64,000 nucleotides of DNA from G963662905 sp963676415. GTDB taxonomy: Bacteria > Bacteroidota > Bacteroidia > Bacteroidales > WRLA01. Below are positions 60,818 to 64,000 of this stretch, in pieces. The notes under the pieces are model-generated. The model saw only the letters and a program-made list of their open reading frames with translations, had not been told where the DNA came from and did not search any database. Each line of letters begins with the position of its first letter. Position 1 is the first letter of the stretch. Made by a program: the position numbers and the translations under genes. Location of the stretch: NCBI GenBank assembly GCA_963676415.1, contig OY781097.1:248001-312000 (forward strand), read 5' to 3'.

Positions 60818-61553
60818 TTTATTAAAAGACAAGGTTATTATTGTAACCGGAGGTAGCGGTTTGCTTGGAACAGAAATAGTAAATGACATTAGAAACAATG
60901 GCGGTATTGGAATTTGTGCAGATATAAATGTTGAAACCAATTTGCAAGAACAAAACATATTTTGTGATATCACTAGTTTTGAAAATATAAAACTGACAAT
61001 AGAGACGATAGAAAAAAAATATGGCAGGATTGATGGACTGGTGAACAATGCCTATCCGAGAACGAAGGATTGGGGGGCTGATTTCGATATAATGGATTCA
61101 CAATCACTAATTCAAAATGTAAACTGGCAGATGAATAGTTATATTCTGTTCTGCCAACAGGCGATCATATCAATGTTAAAGCAAGGAAGTGGGGCTATTG
61201 TTAATATTGCGTCAATATATGGTGTTGTAGGAAATGATTTTACAATATACGAAAACACACAAATTGGAGTTCCTGCACCTTATGCTGCAATAAAGGGAGG
61301 TTTGATTAACTTCACTAGGTTTCTTGCAAGTAAATATGGGAAAAATGGAATTCGGGTAAATGCACTTTCTCCTGGTGGAATTTTTGACGATCAACCAGAA
61401 GCTTTTGTAAAGGCATACGAAAAAAAAGTACCTATGAAAAGAATGGGCATTCCAAGTGATATTGCTCCCGGAGTTTCATTTTTACTTTCTGATAACGCAA
61501 AGTATATAACAGGACAAAATTTAATTATTGATGGAGGATGGACTGCTATCTAA
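60807..61553 (+). CDS. ptmA: Short-chain dehydrogenase, PtmA-like
   Basis: Classical SDR of 248 residues. VIIVTGGSGLLGTEIVNDI near 10-28 is the nucleotide-binding motif, DGLVNNAYPRTKDWG near 72-86 replaces the usual NNAG with NNAY, and IVNIASIYGVVGNDF supplies the catalytic serine region. APYAAIKGGLINFTRFLA holds the Tyr/Lys pair, and GIRVNALSPGGIFDDQPEAF and YITGQNLIIDGGWTAI complete the family. Together with the preceding oxidoreductase it matches the PtmA/PtmF pair of legionaminate clusters. It is the last gene of the operon; only 55 bases separate it from the convergent flippase gene, and no strong terminator was found there. Confidence 0.82.
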   Translation: MKSNLLKDKVIIVTGGSGLLGTEIVNDIRNNGGIGICADINVETNLQEQNIFCDITSFENIKLTIETIEKKYGRIDGLVNNAYPRTKDWGADFDIMDSQSLIQNVNWQMNSYILFCQQAIISMLKQGSGAIVNIASIYGVVGNDFTIYENTQIGVPAPYAAIKGGLINFTRFLASKYGKNGIRVNALSPGGIFDDQPEAFVKAYEKKVPMKRMGIPSDIAPGVSFLLSDNAKYITGQNLIIDGGWTAI

Positions 61554-61608
61554 ACATGGAGTCAGCAGCTCCTATGCATTCTTTGTAGAATACGACATTA
61601 AGTGTTAA

Positions 61609-63111
61609 CTATTTACCTTTCAAACCAGGAATTTCATTAAAAAATCTTTCCAATACCTGCCGTAAATTCCGGTTCAGATCTTCAGATAGTTTGAATACAA
61701 AGATTGACCCAACATATAAAATACTTATTACCACACTTCTCACCAAAATATCAACAATATAATTTGATAATGGAGGAATTAAAGTACTAAGCCACCATAC
61801 GGCGACAGCAATTGTAATTGCAAGTAAATGTTTTAAAACAAAGGGCTGTAAGCCTGATTTAATCAAAATCAAAAATACACGCATAAAACTAAAAACAAAC
61901 TTGGAAACTAATGTAGCAATTGCTGCTCCGATAATTCCATAAATGGGAATAAAAACTAAATTTGTTATTATCACGATTACCGCAAAAATCAAAATCAAAT
62001 ACGTTTGCCACCTATAGTAACTGGAGGTTATAATTATTTGCCCGCTCATTCCTGTAAAAATCTCAAACAAATTTGCCAGTGCAACAAAGAAAATCACATA
62101 TTTCCCGCCTGTGAATTTCTCTCCTATTACATAAAATACATTGTCAATATTACCCCAAATCCCAATAAAAACCAATAACCCAATGATGCTTAGTGTTAAG
62201 CTGCTTTTGATGTATATAGACGATATCGTTTTTAAATCATTTTGTTTCCAGGCATCGGATATCAATACAGATCCAATTTTGGACATTGTACGCATGGGCA
62301 CCAGGATCAGGCTTCCAAAGAAAAAACTAATGGTATAAATGCCGGCTTCGGCCAGTCCAACATATTTCCCAATCATAATGGTATCAATACTTTGTACCAA
62401 AACCGCTGAAAAGCTTGCCAGTACACCAAACAAACCCACGCTCATCATTTCCCAACGAAGGTTTTTGCCAAAAAAACGCCAATCCGGTTTTAGGTACAGC
62501 TTTTTTTCAAGTCTTAAAGCAATAAAAAACAGAAGCACCGGCACTGCATTTGCGCCAATATACCCCCACACAAATTGCTCAAAATCAATAACTTTAAAAA
62601 AATACAAACCAATAAGGGCAATAATAAACAGGCGCTGAACGACCTCTTTATAAAGAATACCCCGTACTGCATTATAGAGTACGCGTACATAAGCGTCAAA
62701 CAAAGAAAACAGGATAGCAAACAATGTGAGTGGAACTACTGCCAAAAAGTATTCGGCAAAAAGCCCGGATTTTTCTTCTGCACCGGAAAGAATAACATTT
62801 TTGAGACAAATATAAACCAGTGCAGACAGCACAAAGCCTATAAGAACTATCAGTAGTGCAATTCCAAGAAAACCATGGTGTTTTTTCTTATCATTGCGGA
62901 ACTGGGGGAACATCTTTACAGCAACATTGCTCATCCCCAAACTTCCAAACATTGCAAGGATAGAAGAATAGGAAATTAAAATCCGCAATAAGCCTATCTC
63001 TTCAAGCTCAAGAAATTTTGTAAACAATACTGCCGTTGTAACAAAACCAAGCCCTACGCCTACATAAGACCAGATAACACCAGAAATACTCTGTTTTTGG
63101 ATTAACCCCAC
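61609..63111 (-). CDS. Polysaccharide flippase (Wzx-like), second copy
   Basis: A 500-residue inner-membrane protein with about 14 transmembrane helices. QKQSISGVIWSYVGVGLGFVTTAVLFTKFLELEEIGLLRIL at the start matches the oligosaccharide flippase/polysaccharide synthase pattern. MIGKYVGLAEAGIYTISFFFGSLILVPMRTMSKIG lies in the middle, and IITSSYYRWQTYLILIFAVIVIITNLVFIPIYGIIGAAIATLVSKF near 365-410. It would flip lipid-linked sugars. It is convergent with the legionaminate operon, 12 bases downstream of gpsA on the minus strand, and only distantly similar to the flippase at 16-17.5 kb. Whether it handles the legionaminate glycan is unknown. Confidence 0.85.
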   Translation of the reverse strand: MGLIQKQSISGVIWSYVGVGLGFVTTAVLFTKFLELEEIGLLRILISYSSILAMFGSLGMSNVAVKMFPQFRNDKKKHHGFLGIALLIVLIGFVLSALVYICLKNVILSGAEEKSGLFAEYFLAVVPLTLFAILFSLFDAYVRVLYNAVRGILYKEVVQRLFIIALIGLYFFKVIDFEQFVWGYIGANAVPVLLFFIALRLEKKLYLKPDWRFFGKNLRWEMMSVGLFGVLASFSAVLVQSIDTIMIGKYVGLAEAGIYTISFFFGSLILVPMRTMSKIGSVLISDAWKQNDLKTISSIYIKSSLTLSIIGLLVFIGIWGNIDNVFYVIGEKFTGGKYVIFFVALANLFEIFTGMSGQIIITSSYYRWQTYLILIFAVIVIITNLVFIPIYGIIGAAIATLVSKFVFSFMRVFLILIKSGLQPFVLKHLLAITIAVAVWWLSTLIPPLSNYIVDILVRSVVISILYVGSIFVFKLSEDLNRNLRQVLERFFNEIPGLKGK

Positions 63112-63123
63112 AGTACTATAATT

Positions 63124-64000
63124 TTACTCATCGTTTAAATCAATCTTCCCCTGCATAATATTCGTGATGAAATCCGAAACCCGGTACGGCTCATTAAAAA
63201 CGCTGTACAGCTCCTGAATAATCGGGAAATCTGAAACTGATTTAGATTTCAGGTTTATCTGCTCACAAAAGACATTCACGGCAATTTTTCCCTCCAACAC
63301 AACATTTTTGGAGATATTATCATCAAAAAAGCCTTTACCAATAAGCAGCCCAAGTGTGCGGTTGCGGCTCAGGTCATTGAGCGATGTCAAAATAAAATCG
63401 CCAAAACCACAATAGCGCATCAGGGTTTTCTTTTTTCCTCCAAAAGCCGTTAGCACTGTGCGCATCTCATTAAATGCCTTTGTTAAAATCATCGACCGCA
63501 GGTTTGGCGAATTGAAATGCGCATCCACGATACCAATCGCAATGGCATAAATATTTTTAAGGATGCTCAGAAGTTCAACACCTACCATATCGTGACTGAA
63601 ATCCAGAATGATATTGGTATCACGGAATACTTCCTTTACTAATTTTTTGTCTTCATCCCTTTCGTAACCCAGGGTCATACCTGTTGGGAGCTTATTGATA
63701 ATTTCGCGTGCAAAACTCGGCCCTTTCAGGGTACAGACCGGATTTGGAAGTTTCTGTTGCAAGCTGGTGGCAATTGTGGCGCGATCACTTGAAAAACCTT
63801 TAGCCAGATTAACGATCAAAGCATCCGGATGAAGCTGATTTTTGTACTGTTCAAAATAATCAATGACAGCTACGGAAGGAATTGCTACGAAAATTACTTT
63901 TGCTTCTTTAAATTCCTCTATATCAGATGTTGCCCTGATATTTTTGCTTAAACGTACTCCGGGGAAATATTTTTTGTTTAAGCCGCTTGAATTAATATCA
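63124..64000 (-). CDS. gpsA: Glycerol-3-phosphate dehydrogenase [NAD(P)+] (partial, 5' end outside window)
   Basis: Reduces dihydroxyacetone phosphate to sn-glycerol 3-phosphate for phospholipid synthesis. The 3' 291 codons are present; the N-terminal dinucleotide-binding GxGxxG lies beyond the window edge. The visible part starts in NKKYFPGVRLSKNIRATSDI and KVIFVAIPSVAV, then LIVNLAKGFSSDRATI, LKGPSFAREIINKLPTGMTLGY, VGVELLSILKNIYAIAIGIVDAHFNSPNLRSMILTKAFNEM (catalytic lysine region), MRYCGFGDFILTSLNDLSRNRTLGLLIGKG and a normal C-terminus. The frame is open to base 64000 without a stop, so the coding region clearly continues beyond the shorter in-frame TTG start near 63819. Confidence 0.95.
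   Translation of the reverse strand, partial: DINSSGLNKKYFPGVRLSKNIRATSDIEEFKEAKVIFVAIPSVAVIDYFEQYKNQLHPDALIVNLAKGFSSDRATIATSLQQKLPNPVCTLKGPSFAREIINKLPTGMTLGYERDEDKKLVKEVFRDTNIILDFSHDMVGVELLSILKNIYAIAIGIVDAHFNSPNLRSMILTKAFNEMRTVLTAFGGKKKTLMRYCGFGDFILTSLNDLSRNRTLGLLIGKGFFDDNISKNVVLEGKIAVNVFCEQINLKSKSVSDFPIIQELYSVFNEPYRVSDFITNIMQGKIDLNDE

Noticed and set aside
61554..61608. Terminator between ptmA and the convergent flippase
   Set aside because: Small stems (GGAG...CTCC and ATTCT...AGAAT) exist, but without a T run on either strand, so they are not convincing terminators.
1..64000. tRNA or rRNA genes, CRISPR arrays, insertion sequences and prophage genes
   Set aside because: Intergenic spaces were read for cloverleaf-like segments, regularly spaced repeats and transposase or integrase motifs; none was recognised. 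A covariance-model search would be the decisive test for tRNAs.

Overview
The window is a chromosomal segment from a member of the phylum Bacteroidota, probably Bacteroidia/Bacteroidales; the order is a guess. The evidence is a type IX secretion gene set (porP/sprF-gldK-gldL-gldM-gldN), proteins from families largely confined to this phylum (DUF4476, DUF4783, DUF4834, DUF6427-like, the Bacteroidota LptE type), and many upstream regions carrying the phylum's TAnnTTTG -7 promoter box in place of strong Shine-Dalgarno sites. No rRNA, tRNA, CRISPR array, transposase, phage gene or replication origin was recognised.

Layout. 1-9 kb: adenine deaminase, a DUF4476 protein, an amidohydrolase, and a TPR protein paired with an outer-membrane barrel. 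9-16 kb, minus strand: a membrane-anchored beta-propeller-like protein, rnhB, a DUF6427-like membrane protein, purD and a GT4 glycosyltransferase. 16-21 kb: a polysaccharide export block with a flippase, two tandem chain-length-determinant-like proteins and an O-antigen ligase/polymerase. 21-28.5 kb: lptE, a TPR-tailed protein, secG, groES-groEL, rlmH, DUF4783, nadC and a YihY-type membrane protein. 28.8-35.3 kb: the type IX secretion/gliding operon, closed by a clear terminator. 35.3-46.8 kb: recG, pheT, a nucleotide-sugar dehydrogenase, a receiver-less sigma-54 activator, a glucosaminidase, rsmG, pepD and rpmH (L34; 52 aa).

46.9-61.6 kb: one long plus-strand run of tightly coupled genes, mostly separated by overlaps or gaps of a few bases. 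It begins with DUF4834 and a YfhO-type membrane protein, continues with a GT2 glycosyltransferase, a capsule-type protein and a polysaccharide pyruvyl transferase-like protein, and ends with what looks like a complete CMP-legionaminic acid pathway (legB, legC, legH/neuD-like, legI, legG, ptmE, legF, ptmF, ptmA). A 47-codon ORF at 59050-59193 fits exactly between ptmE and legF, sharing overlapping stop/start codons with both. A convergent flippase and a gpsA gene cut by the window edge close the segment.

How the genes may work together (inference): the segment is rich in envelope functions. The legionaminate operon would supply a sialic-acid-like sugar to a surface glycan, and the two flippases, chain-length proteins and ligase could export and attach glycans. 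The type IX system secretes proteins, some of which in this phylum are anchored to LPS. The remaining genes are housekeeping and are interspersed without obvious signs of transfer, although the 50.5-61.5 kb region looks more A/T-rich by eye.
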